Counted from the first letter of the stretch, positions 50,555-60,053 are shown. The stretch is DNA of 64,000 nucleotides from an uncultured Eubacteriales bacterium (GCA_934476545.1 CAKSOB010000001.1:62001-126000); one strand, 5' to 3'. Notes: generated by a model not told the origin, from the sequence alone. Numbers and translations: made by a program.

Positions 50555-52444
50555 TTAATTTTTTTCAAATTCTTCTTGTATTTCCCGTTCTAAACGGAAA
50601 ACACCGCAGCCATACCCCTCTAAAATTGCGGTTGCACCCACATCTTTGCCCAACAGCACCTCAGCAGACTGATATTCCAATGGAAGTTGAATGGTTTGCG
50701 GATACTCATTGCTGTTCAGCGCAATGAGGATTTCCTCGCTGTCGCAACGACGAATGTACGCCATCACACCATTGCACGCTGTAACAGGGATAAATTCGCC
50801 CTCTTTGAATACAAGATGCGCAGTTCGCAGAGCACCCAGTTTTTCGTACCAAGCGAGCAGTTCTTTGTTTTCTCGTCCCCACGGATAACCGGTGCGGTTA
50901 AATGGATCCTTATAGCCTTCTACCCCGGCTTCGTCGCCGTAATAGATACAAGGAACGCCCGGTAAAGTATACTGCATCAACGAAGCAAGGCGCATCTTTT
51001 TCAGTCCAACTTTCCACTGCTCCTTTGTCATCTTGCAGGAACATTGCCATTCTCTGCCACGATTACACATTGGTTCGCCTGCCAGTACGGTAATGGCACG
51101 CTCTGTGTCGTGGGTACCGATGTGATTCATCAGCAAACGAACAACCTGTGGCGGATAATTCTCCAAGACTGACAAAATCATTTCCATCATATCTTCCGCT
51201 TTTGCACCGGTCAAAAAGCCCAGAACCGCATCACGGAACGGATAGTTCATAACGCTGTCCAGTTGCCCGCCCAAAAGGTAGCGACGACGAATACCATAGG
51301 CAGTCTTGTTGGAAGCATCTTCCCATACCTCGCCCAGAACAATGGCATCGGGATCCTGCCGCTTGGCACTATCGGATAAGCTGTCAATAAAGGGATCGGG
51401 CAATTCGTCTGCCACATCCAAACGCCAACCGGAAGCGCCCAAGCTGAGCCACTTCTGCACAATGCCACCGTCCCCATTGATATAGGTATCATACTCCGGG
51501 TTGGTTTCATTTACATTCGGAAGCGTGTTAAACCCCCACCAACTCTCGTACACGTTCGGCCACTGTTGGAAGGTATACCAAGGATAGTATGGGGACTCTT
51601 GGCTCTGATAAGCGCCTACGGCATCATAGCGCCCCTTTTTGTTGAAGTAAATACTATCGCTGCCAGTGTGGTTGAATACGCCGTCCAACAGAATTCGAAT
51701 ACCCAGTTTCTTCGCTTTAGCGCAAAGGGATTTAAACTCCTTTTCAGTACCGAGCATTGGGTCGATTTTACTGTAATCGGCAGTATTGTAGCGGTGATTG
51801 GAATGGGCTTCAAAAATCGGATTTAAGTATAGGCAGGTTACCCCCAACTTTTGTAAGTAGGGTAATTTTTTCTCAATGCCTTTTAAGTCACCGCCAAAGT
51901 AATCGGAGTTTGTCACATCCCCGTTTTCATCGGGACGCCATTCCGGCTCATCAAACCAATCTTTATGATAGTGACGGTCTTCCGGAATATTACTCTTCTT
52001 TGTTTTCGAGTTAAAAAAGCGATCCGGAAAAATTTGATATAAGATTCCGCCTGCCAACCAGTCCGGCGTGGTAAATCCTTTTTTATAGGCGGTTAACTGC
52101 CAACTGCCACGGTCACCGATGTTATCAATCACACCGACACCGCCACTGCCCCATTGCCGATCGATTCGACGGATTCCTCTGCTTGTTTGAATCTCAAAAT
52201 AATAAAAATACAACCCGAAGGTTTCCGGTGTAAAATGACATTCCCACCACTCATCGTAGTCGCCTGCCATACCGCACCAAAACATATCGAAAATCTTTAC
52301 CTGTTTGGTAGAATCTTCCTCCACACAAAGCCGGGCAGCGCTACATTTTAAATCTCGTGGAATCCGGATTTTAAAGTGAACCGGTGTTCCTTCTGCAACG
52401 GCACCCACCGGATTTCGGTAGATTGGATCTCTTGAATTAAACAT
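50555..52444 (-). CDS. Cytoplasmic GH13 alpha-glucanase (neopullulanase/cyclomaltodextrinase-like)
   Basis: 629 residues without signal peptide. An N-terminal starch-binding-like beta domain (about 1-115) precedes the TIM barrel with DGVFNHTG, GWRLDVADE (nucleophile Asp), VLGEVWED (acid/base Glu) and IGTHDTER (third catalytic Asp), then a C-terminal beta domain. The N-domain plus YQIFPDRFFNSKTKK-type start of the barrel fits GH13 subfamily 20 enzymes that trim maltodextrins. It lies downstream of glycogen phosphorylase in the same direction but with its own promoter, fitting intracellular glycogen or maltodextrin breakdown. Confidence 0.9.
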   Translation of the reverse strand: MFNSRDPIYRNPVGAVAEGTPVHFKIRIPRDLKCSAARLCVEEDSTKQVKIFDMFWCGMAGDYDEWWECHFTPETFGLYFYYFEIQTSRGIRRIDRQWGSGGVGVIDNIGDRGSWQLTAYKKGFTTPDWLAGGILYQIFPDRFFNSKTKKSNIPEDRHYHKDWFDEPEWRPDENGDVTNSDYFGGDLKGIEKKLPYLQKLGVTCLYLNPIFEAHSNHRYNTADYSKIDPMLGTEKEFKSLCAKAKKLGIRILLDGVFNHTGSDSIYFNKKGRYDAVGAYQSQESPYYPWYTFQQWPNVYESWWGFNTLPNVNETNPEYDTYINGDGGIVQKWLSLGASGWRLDVADELPDPFIDSLSDSAKRQDPDAIVLGEVWEDASNKTAYGIRRRYLLGGQLDSVMNYPFRDAVLGFLTGAKAEDMMEMILSVLENYPPQVVRLLMNHIGTHDTERAITVLAGEPMCNRGREWQCSCKMTKEQWKVGLKKMRLASLMQYTLPGVPCIYYGDEAGVEGYKDPFNRTGYPWGRENKELLAWYEKLGALRTAHLVFKEGEFIPVTACNGVMAYIRRCDSEEILIALNSNEYPQTIQLPLEYQSAEVLLGKDVGATAILEGYGCGVFRLEREIQEEFEKN

Positions 52445-52479
52445 TGGTCTCTTACCTTTCTTCCCTTTTTCTCCGAATT

Positions 52480-52508
52480 ATTATAACATAAATTTGATTT
52501 TAGCACAA
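52480..52508 (-). promoter_or_regulatory. Promoter of the alpha-glucanase gene
   Basis: Minus-strand TTGTGC and TATAAT with 17-nt spacing, about 35 nt upstream of the start codon. Confidence 0.75.
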
Positions 52509-52610
52509 AATGAAAAACCAAACTTCCTGTAAAACAAAACCATGTTTCAACGTTCTTAGCATCTTAGCGTTATCAAAATCTTTTTGCACCTAAAAATTTA
52601 TTGCAATAAA

Positions 52611-52655
52611 AAGAAAACAGCGCCAACCAAGCTCGGTTCGACGCTGTTTTTTATT
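52611..52655 (-). terminator. Terminator of glgP
   Basis: Hairpin AAAACAGCG / CGCTGTTTT with an inner AACCGAGC-TTGGTT pairing, followed by T-rich sequence on the minus strand. Confidence 0.8.
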
Positions 52656-52681
52656 TTTCTATCGGGAAATTCCCGAAGAAA

Positions 52682-55315
52682 TTATTTCTTTGCAGTTGGC
52701 TTTTTTGCAGTAGTCGGTGCAGTTTTTGCAGCCGGCTTCGTTGCAGCGGCAGTGGTTGCCGGAGCCTCTGTTGTCTTTGCTGCTGCCTTTGCAGTGGTTG
52801 TTCTTGTGGTTTTTGCAGCAGTCTTTGCAGTGCTCTTTGTAGCAGGAGTTTTGGTTGTCTTTGTGGTGGAAGAGGTCTTCTTTGCAGGAGCCTTCTTCTC
52901 CTCAACAGGGTGTGGCAATGGCTTTGCATTCCAGATATTCTCTGCGTACTCTCTGATTGCTCTGTCCGCAGCAAAACGACCTGCCTGCGCAATGTTTACA
53001 GCACACATGCTGTTCCACTTCATTGGATCGTTATACAGCTTCTCTGCCTTCTCTCTTGCAGCACGATAAGCATCGAAATCTGCCAGAACCATGTATGGGT
53101 CCTTGGTGGTCAGATTGTCTGCAATATTCTCGAAGGTAGTACCGCTGATGCCGTGTTTCATTGCATCCAGTGCATTGCGAATCACTTCGTTCTGGTTCAC
53201 AATGTTCTGTGGGCAGTAACCCTCAGCAGCCAACTTGTTTACTTCCGGTGTAGTCAAACCGAAGAGGATGATGTTGTCATCACCTACGGACTCATGGATC
53301 TCTACGTTTGCACCATCCAGAGTACCCATGGTTACCGCGCCGTTAATCATGAACTTCATGTTGCCGGTACCGGAGGCTTCCTTACCTGCCTGAGAAATCT
53401 GCTGGCTGATATCGCCTGCAGGAATCAGCTTCTCTGCAACGGTTACACGGTAATCCTCAATGTAAACAACCTTCATCATCTTGTTTACGGAAGGATCGTT
53501 GTTGATCATCTCGCCCAGCTTGTAGATGAACTGCATCATCTGCTTTGCGAAGTAGTAACCCGGAGCAGCCTTTGCACCAAAGATGTAGGTTCTTGGTGTG
53601 ATGGTCTTGCTTGGGTTTGCCTTGAGCCACTGGTAAGTTGCCAGAATGTTCAAGGCATTCAGGTGCTGACGCTTATACTCGTGCATCCGCTTGATCTGTA
53701 CGTCGAAAATGGAATCCGGATCAATGTCGATGTTGTTGTGCTTCTTTACATACTCGGCAAACTTCACCTTGTTTTCCTTTTTCACCTGTGCCAGCTTCTT
53801 CAGGAATGCAGCGTCATCCTTGTAAGCCATCAGCTTTTGCAGCTCGGATGCCTCACGGATATAGCCCTCGCCGATGGTTTCGTTCAGCAAGTTTGCAAGA
53901 CCCGGGTTGGACTGGTTCAACCAACGGCGGTGTGCAATACCGTTTGTAACGTTGGTGAACTTATCCGGCATTTCGGTGTAGAAATCGTGGAATACATCGT
54001 CCTTCAGAATCTGGCTGTGCAGTGCAGCAACGCCGTTTACCTTGTGGCTTGCAACAACTGCCAGGTTTGCCATCTTTACATAGCCGTCGTTCAACGGAGC
54101 CATGCGGCCAACCTTGTAGCCGTCTACGCCGATATCGTGCATATCCTTGCAGAAACGACGGTTGATTTCCTCTACGATCTGATAGATTCTAGGCAGCAGC
54201 ATCTTAAACAAATCTACACCCCAACACTCCAGAGCCTCTGCCATAACGGTGTGGTTGGTGTAAGCGATGGTTCTGGTAACAATATCCCATGCCTTCTCCC
54301 AACCATAGCCGCATTCGTCCATCATAATCCGCATCAGTTCCGGAACAGCCAGAACCGGGTGGGTATCGTTCAGGTGGATTGCAACTACATCCGGCAGGTT
54401 ATCCAGGGAGCTGTATACCTGCAGGTGACGGCGAACGATGTCCTGAACAGTTGCAGACACCAAGAAGTACTGCTGTGTCAAACGGAGGCTCTTGCCTTCC
54501 ATGTGGTTATCTTCCGGATACAGAACCTTTGTGATGGACTCTGCCATAGCATTCTGCTCCAGCGCGTGGAGATAGTCACCGCTGTTGAATGCCTTCATGT
54601 CAAATTCCGGAGATTTGGAATCCCACAGTCTGAGCAGGCTGATGGTCTTACCATCCATACCGGAAACATACATATCGTATGGCAATGCGGTGATTCTCTT
54701 GTAGTTCTTGTGGTCTACAATGTGGTAGCCGTCTTCCCAACGATCCTCTACCTGACCGCCGAAGTGTACCTCGATTTTCTTATCGGTTGCGGATTGCAGC
54801 CAAATTCTGCCGCCCGGCAGCCAAAAGTCCGGCAGCTCAGTCTGCCAACCGTCTACCAGCTTTTGACGGAAAATACCGTACTCATACAGCAAGGAATAAC
54901 CGGTTGCCTGATAGCCGTCGGTTGCCAAGCCATCCAAGAAGCAAGCAGCCAAACGACCCAAACCGCCGTTGCCCAAGCCTGCATCCGGTTCTTCTTCGTA
55001 GATCTGATCCAAATCAATTCCCATGCCGTCCAAAGCCTTGCGGAAATCATGCTCAATGCCCAGATTGAACAGATTGTTTCTCAAGGAACGACCCATGAGG
55101 AACTCCATGCACAGGTAGTAAACCTGCTTGGAATTGGTTTCGGCAGTAAGCTTTTTATTCTCTGCTCTGCCCTTTGCCATCATGGCACGAACGATCATAA
55201 CGACCGCTTTATAGATTTCCTGATTGGACGCTTGCTCCAGTTCAACGCCAAAGGTTTGTTCCAAATTGGCTTTGATCTGTGCCTGAATGTCTTCCACTGG
55301 TTGTTTATAATTCAT
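52682..55315 (-). CDS. glgP: Glycogen/maltodextrin phosphorylase with basic C-terminal tail
   Basis: Releases glucose 1-phosphate from alpha-1,4-glucan ends, PLP-dependent. I start at the ATG 55315 (MNYKQPVED), 12 nt behind GGAGG. The first about 804 residues are an ordinary family 35 phosphorylase: EEEPDAGLGNGGLGRLAACFLD region (GLGNGGLGRLAA), HLNDTHP, and the PLP-lysine motif EASGTGNMKFMINGA. After EEKK, at about residue 805, follows a tail of 73 residues composed almost only of Lys, Thr, Ala, Pro and Ser, unlike other phosphorylases (see separate entry). The neighbouring alpha-glucanase suggests shared use in glycogen breakdown. Confidence 0.95.
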   Translation of the reverse strand: MNYKQPVEDIQAQIKANLEQTFGVELEQASNQEIYKAVVMIVRAMMAKGRAENKKLTAETNSKQVYYLCMEFLMGRSLRNNLFNLGIEHDFRKALDGMGIDLDQIYEEEPDAGLGNGGLGRLAACFLDGLATDGYQATGYSLLYEYGIFRQKLVDGWQTELPDFWLPGGRIWLQSATDKKIEVHFGGQVEDRWEDGYHIVDHKNYKRITALPYDMYVSGMDGKTISLLRLWDSKSPEFDMKAFNSGDYLHALEQNAMAESITKVLYPEDNHMEGKSLRLTQQYFLVSATVQDIVRRHLQVYSSLDNLPDVVAIHLNDTHPVLAVPELMRIMMDECGYGWEKAWDIVTRTIAYTNHTVMAEALECWGVDLFKMLLPRIYQIVEEINRRFCKDMHDIGVDGYKVGRMAPLNDGYVKMANLAVVASHKVNGVAALHSQILKDDVFHDFYTEMPDKFTNVTNGIAHRRWLNQSNPGLANLLNETIGEGYIREASELQKLMAYKDDAAFLKKLAQVKKENKVKFAEYVKKHNNIDIDPDSIFDVQIKRMHEYKRQHLNALNILATYQWLKANPSKTITPRTYIFGAKAAPGYYFAKQMMQFIYKLGEMINNDPSVNKMMKVVYIEDYRVTVAEKLIPAGDISQQISQAGKEASGTGNMKFMINGAVTMGTLDGANVEIHESVGDDNIILFGLTTPEVNKLAAEGYCPQNIVNQNEVIRNALDAMKHGISGTTFENIADNLTTKDPYMVLADFDAYRAAREKAEKLYNDPMKWNSMCAVNIAQAGRFAADRAIREYAENIWNAKPLPHPVEEKKAPAKKTSSTTKTTKTPATKSTAKTAAKTTRTTTAKAAAKTTEAPATTAAATKPAAKTAPTTAKKPTAKK
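52685..52903 (-). repeat. Low-complexity Lys/Thr/Ala tail of glycogen phosphorylase
   Basis: 73 codons encoding an array of PAKKT-, AAKTT- and TTAK-like words, about a quarter Lys. Composition resembles histone H1 or bacterial H1-like DNA-binding tails, not linkers of secreted enzymes. It is in frame with the enzyme and followed by a normal terminator, so it is not an artefact of read-through beyond a lost stop that I can see. Confidence 0.85.
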
Positions 55316-55357
55316 ATATAGACACTTCCTCCATAAATTTAATAACACTGTGCGCTC

Positions 55358-55429
55358 GATCACTTACAAAACATAGTGATCCCAGATTGAAAGTATGGTC
55401 ATTATACTACAAAAAATGGAACTTTTCAA
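55358..55429 (-). promoter_or_regulatory. Promoter and leader hairpin of glgP
   Basis: Minus-strand TTGAAA (55424-55429) and TATAAT (55401-55406) are 17 nt apart. In the leader, GATCAC and GTGATC (55358-55381) can form a 6-bp hairpin. Confidence 0.75.
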
Positions 55430-55702
55430 CCGCAATGCCAATATTTCAAAAAAATCGTGCAATACCCATAAAACCGTTGAAACTACGTGGATTTCTCCAT
55501 TTTCTATTTTAAAAAAATCCCTTTTTCATTACTCCGCAAAAAGCCCTGATTTTTGTGCGAAATATACAAAAAGCATTCTTTGCGAAAAAATATTTTATTA
55601 CCAACTGTTACCCACACTTTCTCTCCCAGAGATTTGGATAAAATACACAAACCTATACACAATTCCATGTATAAGTATTACAAACACTTAGGGGGAATTC
55701 TT
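55430..55702. other. Divergent gap between glgP and the U32 gene
   Basis: About 270 bp of AT-rich sequence between the glgP promoter and the promoter of the U32 gene; no gene or RNA that I can support. Confidence 0.5.
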
Positions 55703-55788
55703 TTGCGCTACGGTGCAGGATATGGTAGAATAGAAGAAATCTCAATGTTTTGAGAATCCTTTCGCTTTGTCGTTTTTCAGATTCTCAA
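55703..55788 (+). promoter_or_regulatory. Promoter and leader hairpin of the U32 gene
   Basis: TTGCGC (55703-55708) and TAGAAT (55726-55731), 17 nt apart, with TGG before the -10. In the leader TTGAGAATC (55750-55758) pairs perfectly with GATTCTCAA (55780-55788). Confidence 0.65.
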
Positions 55789-55822
55789 CGCACCGTCTTT
55801 TTGTATCAAAGGAGGTTATACC

Positions 55823-57916
55823 ATGCGATCCCATCGGAACCAACTGGAAATCTTAGCACCTGCCGGCTCTATGGAATCTTTGCAGGCTGCCGTTCGCAGC
55901 GGCGCAAACGCCGTTTATCTGGGTGCAGAATCTTTTAGCGCACGGGGAAACGCCAAAAACTTTAGCCGAGAACAGCTGCGGGAAGCCGTGGAATACTGCC
56001 ACTTGGCCGGTGTTGCGGTTCATCTTGCCATCAACACCGTTTTGTTTGATAAAGAATTGCCGGAAGCCTTGGAGTTGGCACAGTACGCCTGCTCCCTACC
56101 GGTAGATGCCGTCATTGTCCAAGACTGGGGATTATTCCGTCTGCTGCGCCAAGCCGCACCGGAGTTGCCCATTCACTGCTCTACCCAAATGTCCATCCAC
56201 ACGCCTGCCGGTGCCAAGCTCATGGCAGACCAAGGCGCATCCCGTGTGGTGTTATCTCGTGAACTGTCTTTGCGGGAAATTCAAGAAATCTCCGCTGCTA
56301 CACCGGTGGAACTGGAGCATTTCGTTCACGGCGCGCTGTGTATGTGCGTATCGGGACAATGTTACTTCAGTGCCGTCCTAGGCTCCCGCAGCGGAAACCG
56401 TGGACTGTGCGCACAGCCTTGCCGACTGCCCTTTTCCGCAAAGGGCGGTACCGGCTATGATTTGAGCTTGAAGGATTTATCCATGATTTCCAGAATGGAT
56501 GCGTTGCGAGAAGTCGGCGTAGACTCCTGTAAAATTGAAGGGCGAATGAAGCGCCCCGAATATGTTGCCGCTGCCACTGCCGCCGCACGATATGCCGCCG
56601 ATGGACAACCCATTCCACCGGAACTGATGAAAAACTTAGAGTCGGTCTTTTCTCGTTCCGGCTTTACCAGCGGATACCCGGACGGTAAATTGGGCGTAGA
56701 AATGTTCGGTACCCGCACCTATGAGGATGTGACCGGCGCAACAAAATCTGTATTTTCCTCTTTGCAAGGATTGTATCAAAAAGAGCGACAGAGCGTTCCT
56801 CTAACGATGCGCTTCGCTGCAAAATTAAATATGCCCTGCACCTTGACGGTCAGTGACGGAACCCATTCCGTTACCGTTTCCGGAACAGTGTGTGAGCTGG
56901 CACAAAATCGCCCTTTAGACCCGGAACGATGTCAAACACAACTGCAAAAAACAGGCGGCACGGTCTTTTTTATCGAAAAGTATACTGCCGATATTGATAA
57001 CAGCGTGGCACTTCCGATTTCCGCACTTAATGAATTGCGGCGAGAAGCATTGGAACAGCTTTCCGTTTTGCGAAAACAACGCTCACCGATTCCGTTTACC
57101 ATGCCAACTTTCAACAAGGAGCGTCATCTTTGTGGAAAACCTGCGCTGCGTGCCGTTTTTTCTCAGGTGAAATCCGCCTCGGATATCCCGGACAGCGCCA
57201 CTGTTTGTGAGCGTATTTTTGTCCCGCTCTCCACCAAGCAAGATGTTCTGGAAGCATTGTTATCCCGTGGATTGCCATTGGGCGTTACCGTTCCAAGAGG
57301 AATGTTCGGACAGGAACAACAAGCACGAAAAGCCTTACAGCGATGTAACGAACTGGGAATCAACCACGGTCTGGCAGGAACCATCGGTGGGATTGCTTTA
57401 TTGAAAGAAACGGATATGACCATTCACGGCGGATTTTCTCTGAATATTACCAACAGCCAGTCTTTAGAATACTTCCGCTCTCTCGGTGTTTCCGACGCAG
57501 AATTATCCTGCGAGATTACGCTCTCCCAAGCGGCTGCCATGGGCGGAACCATGCCCCGTGGCTTAGTTGCCTATGGACGGCTTCCTTTGATGCTGACACG
57601 GAACTGTCCTGCCGCCAATCACCCTGACGGATGCCGTGGCTGTGAGAATCGTGGCGGTACACGCCCGGCGCAAATTGTAGACCGAAAGGGAATCGTTTTC
57701 CCGATTCAATGTGAAAACGGATGCAGCACCGTATTAAACAGCGTTCCTCTTGTATGGAGTGACCAACTAAGCGCCTTAAAGGGGGTTGATTTTCTCACTT
57801 TAAACGTAACTGTTGAAAACTCTGTTGAAACTGACGAAATCTTTTTTGTATACAAAAATGGTAAAAATTTAAAAATCCCCTTAACTAGGGGACTTTATCG
57901 CCGTGGCGTAGTTTGA
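55823..57916 (+). CDS. U32-family protein (RlhA/PrtC-like)
   Basis: 697 residues, opening with LEILAPAGSMESLQAAVRSGANAVYLG, the U32 start signature, then IHCSTQMSIHT, a Cys cluster around CMCVSGQCYFSAVLGSRSGNRGLCAQPC (spacing fits an Fe-S site), and the KIEGRMKRPEY motif. The longer C-terminal half includes a DUF3656-like insert and a second Cys group near residue 600 (CPAANHPDGCRGC). Family members once called peptidases are now known to hydroxylate RNA: RlhA acts on 23S C2501, TrhP on tRNA. An RNA-hydroxylation role is therefore likelier than proteolysis. AGGAGG precedes the ATG. Confidence 0.88.
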   Translation: MRSHRNQLEILAPAGSMESLQAAVRSGANAVYLGAESFSARGNAKNFSREQLREAVEYCHLAGVAVHLAINTVLFDKELPEALELAQYACSLPVDAVIVQDWGLFRLLRQAAPELPIHCSTQMSIHTPAGAKLMADQGASRVVLSRELSLREIQEISAATPVELEHFVHGALCMCVSGQCYFSAVLGSRSGNRGLCAQPCRLPFSAKGGTGYDLSLKDLSMISRMDALREVGVDSCKIEGRMKRPEYVAAATAAARYAADGQPIPPELMKNLESVFSRSGFTSGYPDGKLGVEMFGTRTYEDVTGATKSVFSSLQGLYQKERQSVPLTMRFAAKLNMPCTLTVSDGTHSVTVSGTVCELAQNRPLDPERCQTQLQKTGGTVFFIEKYTADIDNSVALPISALNELRREALEQLSVLRKQRSPIPFTMPTFNKERHLCGKPALRAVFSQVKSASDIPDSATVCERIFVPLSTKQDVLEALLSRGLPLGVTVPRGMFGQEQQARKALQRCNELGINHGLAGTIGGIALLKETDMTIHGGFSLNITNSQSLEYFRSLGVSDAELSCEITLSQAAAMGGTMPRGLVAYGRLPLMLTRNCPAANHPDGCRGCENRGGTRPAQIVDRKGIVFPIQCENGCSTVLNSVPLVWSDQLSALKGVDFLTLNVTVENSVETDEIFFVYKNGKNLKIPLTRGLYRRGVV

Positions 57917-58115
57917 ACAGTCTTGTGGAAAAGGTTTCAACATTTCACAAAAAATGGATTTTCCCGCCATTTCCACGATAAGAATATGACACACAATCCC
58001 CAAAATAGGCTATTTTTTCCAAAACAACCCGACTTTTCGTCTACTTTCGGTTCCAATCTGTTTTTTCATGCCGCAAAATTGCCGGATTTTCGCATCCCTT
58101 CGCCATATTTTTCAC
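57917..58115. other. Gap downstream of the U32 gene
   Basis: About 200 bp without gene, part of a 355-bp gap to the next start. I see no convincing terminator after the U32 stop. Confidence 0.4.
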
Positions 58116-58151
58116 TTGTCAACACCCTGTCATCTATGGTATGATTACCAT
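58116..58151 (+). promoter_or_regulatory. Promoter with palindrome over the -10, surface-polymer cluster
   Basis: TTGTCA (58116-58121) and TATGAT (58140-58145), 18 nt apart. ATGGTA-TGAT-TACCAT (58136-58151) is a perfect inverted repeat covering the -10, an operator-like position. A leader of about 120 nt follows. Confidence 0.65.
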
Positions 58152-58271
58152 ATCTTTAAGTTTATCGTTTAGCGATTGATTTCGCTTTCCAGTATCGTTT
58201 CAAAGGGTGGCGCCTCCACCCTGCAACGAACATCTACCTGTTTTGAAAAATCTCTTTGAGGTGATAACAAC

Positions 58272-60053
58272 ATGATTAACTGTATCAACGACCATCAACT
58301 GACGGCGACGGTCGTTCGCATTGAGTGGGAACGCATCATCGTTTCCATTGATGTAAAATTATCTTTTGCGTCGGGGGTGGACAAATCCGAGCCACTGCAA
58401 TTTTATGCCGTGAATGGCCTGTTTTGCGCCAAGGCACTGTTTGAAGCAGAGCAAATCTCCGACGACCACTACCGGTTATCTATGAACCTGACCAACCCCG
58501 GCGATGTTCGTTGTCTGCCGGTTGGCACCTATTCCATTGCTATTTGCCGTGGAGAGAACATTTTGGCAACTGCCGTTGTGGATCCGGAATACACTGCAAA
58601 CTTGGAAGACCGATCCCGTAACTTTCTCTTTGGCGGACGAAGCAAAGTGTATACCGTTACCTTTATGGTGAGAGAAGGCGAAGAGGATCTTCCCTTTATC
58701 ATGTATGTGCTTTGCTCCAAGCGTTCCGGTATGGACTTCCCTACTGATGGCAAAAAGAGCAACGGCGGCTTCAATATGGCAGCGTTTAAAAAGAAACACT
58801 CCCGTCCGTTCCTACGGAAAATTTATCGGATGCAGCGAAAGAAAAAGAACAATGAAAAACCTGTGGTGCTATTCCTTTCGGAACAAAGTGACCGCTTAGG
58901 CTCTAACTTAACTTCGGTACGGAACCGTATGAAAGAACGTGGATTGGACAAGCAGTTCACGATCATAGAATCTGCCCGCATGGCAACTTCTCAGCCGCAA
59001 TCCCAGAAAAGCTGGATGGCACTGATGAAAAAACTCGCCGTTGCCGATGTTATTTATCTGGATGACCACGCACCGGTTCTGGATTGGCTGAAATTGGAAG
59101 AATCCACCAAGGTCATTCAGCTTTGGCATGCAGGCGCAGGCTTTAAGTCCTCCGGTTACAGCCGTTGGGGACACATTGGCTGCCCCGGCCCTTCCAGCTG
59201 CCACCGTCAATACACCTACGGCATTGCAGGCTCCCGCCACATTGCACACTTCTTCTCCGAGGTTTGGGGTATCAACACGGAGAACGTTCTGCCGACCGGT
59301 ATGCCTCGTATCGACGAATACTTAGATCCGGTCTATCGAGAGAAGAAAACAGCAGAATTGTATCAACAATTCCCAATGTGCAAGGGAAAGAAGGTTATTC
59401 TGTTTGCACCGACCTATCGTGGTAAAAACAGAGCTGATGCTTATTACCCTTATGAACTGATTGACTTTGAAAAGCTGTATCAACTCTGCGGCGACGAATA
59501 CGTTGTTCTGTTTAAGATGCACCCTTGGGTTAGTGCGCCGGTTCCCTTGGAGGAGCGGTTCCAAGATCGGTTTGTGGATGCCAACACTTATCCAAACATC
59601 AATGATCTGTTCTACATTACAGACCTGCTCATCACAGATTATTCCTCCAATATTTTTGAATATTCTTTGATGCGCCGCCCAATGTTGTTCTTCGCCTTTG
59701 ATAAAATTCAGTACTCCTTCTCTCGTGGATTCCACAGAGATTATGAGCTGTCCGCTCCCGGTAAGGTGTGCTACAACTTTGAGGAGCTGTTGACCGCTCT
59801 GGAACAAAAAGACTTCGAGTACGAAAAGGTGGAGGAGTATGTAGCCCACCACTTCGACCACATCGACAGCAACAGCTCCGATCGTGTCATCGACTGGACC
59901 TTGTTGGATCAGATTCCGGAGGACTTGCGGCTTGCCATTGAGGCGAAAAAGAAGCAAGTGGAATCTCTGCCCTTCTTAGACTTTACCGTTTTGGATGTTG
60001 TAGGAGAACAAGAAGAATCCGACGGCACCGAAGAGGAAGAAGAAACCACATGA
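58272..60053 (+). CDS. CDP-glycerol/ribitol glycerophosphotransferase-like protein (TagF/TarL family)
   Basis: 593 residues; no membrane segment. The N-terminal about 170 residues are a beta-rich region; the C-terminal GT-B-like domain (about 190-545) carries family marks: LWHAGAGFKSSGY (HxGxxxK), a NVLPTGMPRIDEY stretch (the GxPRxD motif), FAPTYRGKN, KMHPWV and DLLITDYSSNIFEYSLM. Known members polymerise glycerol- or ribitol-phosphate from CDP-activated donors into teichoic acids at the inner membrane face. The end is acidic (Glu/Thr). GAGGTGAT precedes the ATG. Three sugar/alditol genes follow, supporting a surface-polymer role. Confidence 0.85.
   Translation: MINCINDHQLTATVVRIEWERIIVSIDVKLSFASGVDKSEPLQFYAVNGLFCAKALFEAEQISDDHYRLSMNLTNPGDVRCLPVGTYSIAICRGENILATAVVDPEYTANLEDRSRNFLFGGRSKVYTVTFMVREGEEDLPFIMYVLCSKRSGMDFPTDGKKSNGGFNMAAFKKKHSRPFLRKIYRMQRKKKNNEKPVVLFLSEQSDRLGSNLTSVRNRMKERGLDKQFTIIESARMATSQPQSQKSWMALMKKLAVADVIYLDDHAPVLDWLKLEESTKVIQLWHAGAGFKSSGYSRWGHIGCPGPSSCHRQYTYGIAGSRHIAHFFSEVWGINTENVLPTGMPRIDEYLDPVYREKKTAELYQQFPMCKGKKVILFAPTYRGKNRADAYYPYELIDFEKLYQLCGDEYVVLFKMHPWVSAPVPLEERFQDRFVDANTYPNINDLFYITDLLITDYSSNIFEYSLMRRPMLFFAFDKIQYSFSRGFHRDYELSAPGKVCYNFEELLTALEQKDFEYEKVEEYVAHHFDHIDSNSSDRVIDWTLLDQIPEDLRLAIEAKKKQVESLPFLDFTVLDVVGEQEESDGTEEEEETT

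Noticed and set aside
52910..55321. 803-residue open frame on the plus strand, antisense to glgP
   Set aside because: It mirrors glgP exactly in extent, lacks a ribosome binding site and promoter, and has a Cys/His/Gln-rich composition typical of antisense frames of biased codons.
57860..57900. Terminator at the end of the U32 gene (TCCCC-loop-GGGGA)
   Set aside because: The hairpin lies inside the coding sequence and is not followed by a T run.
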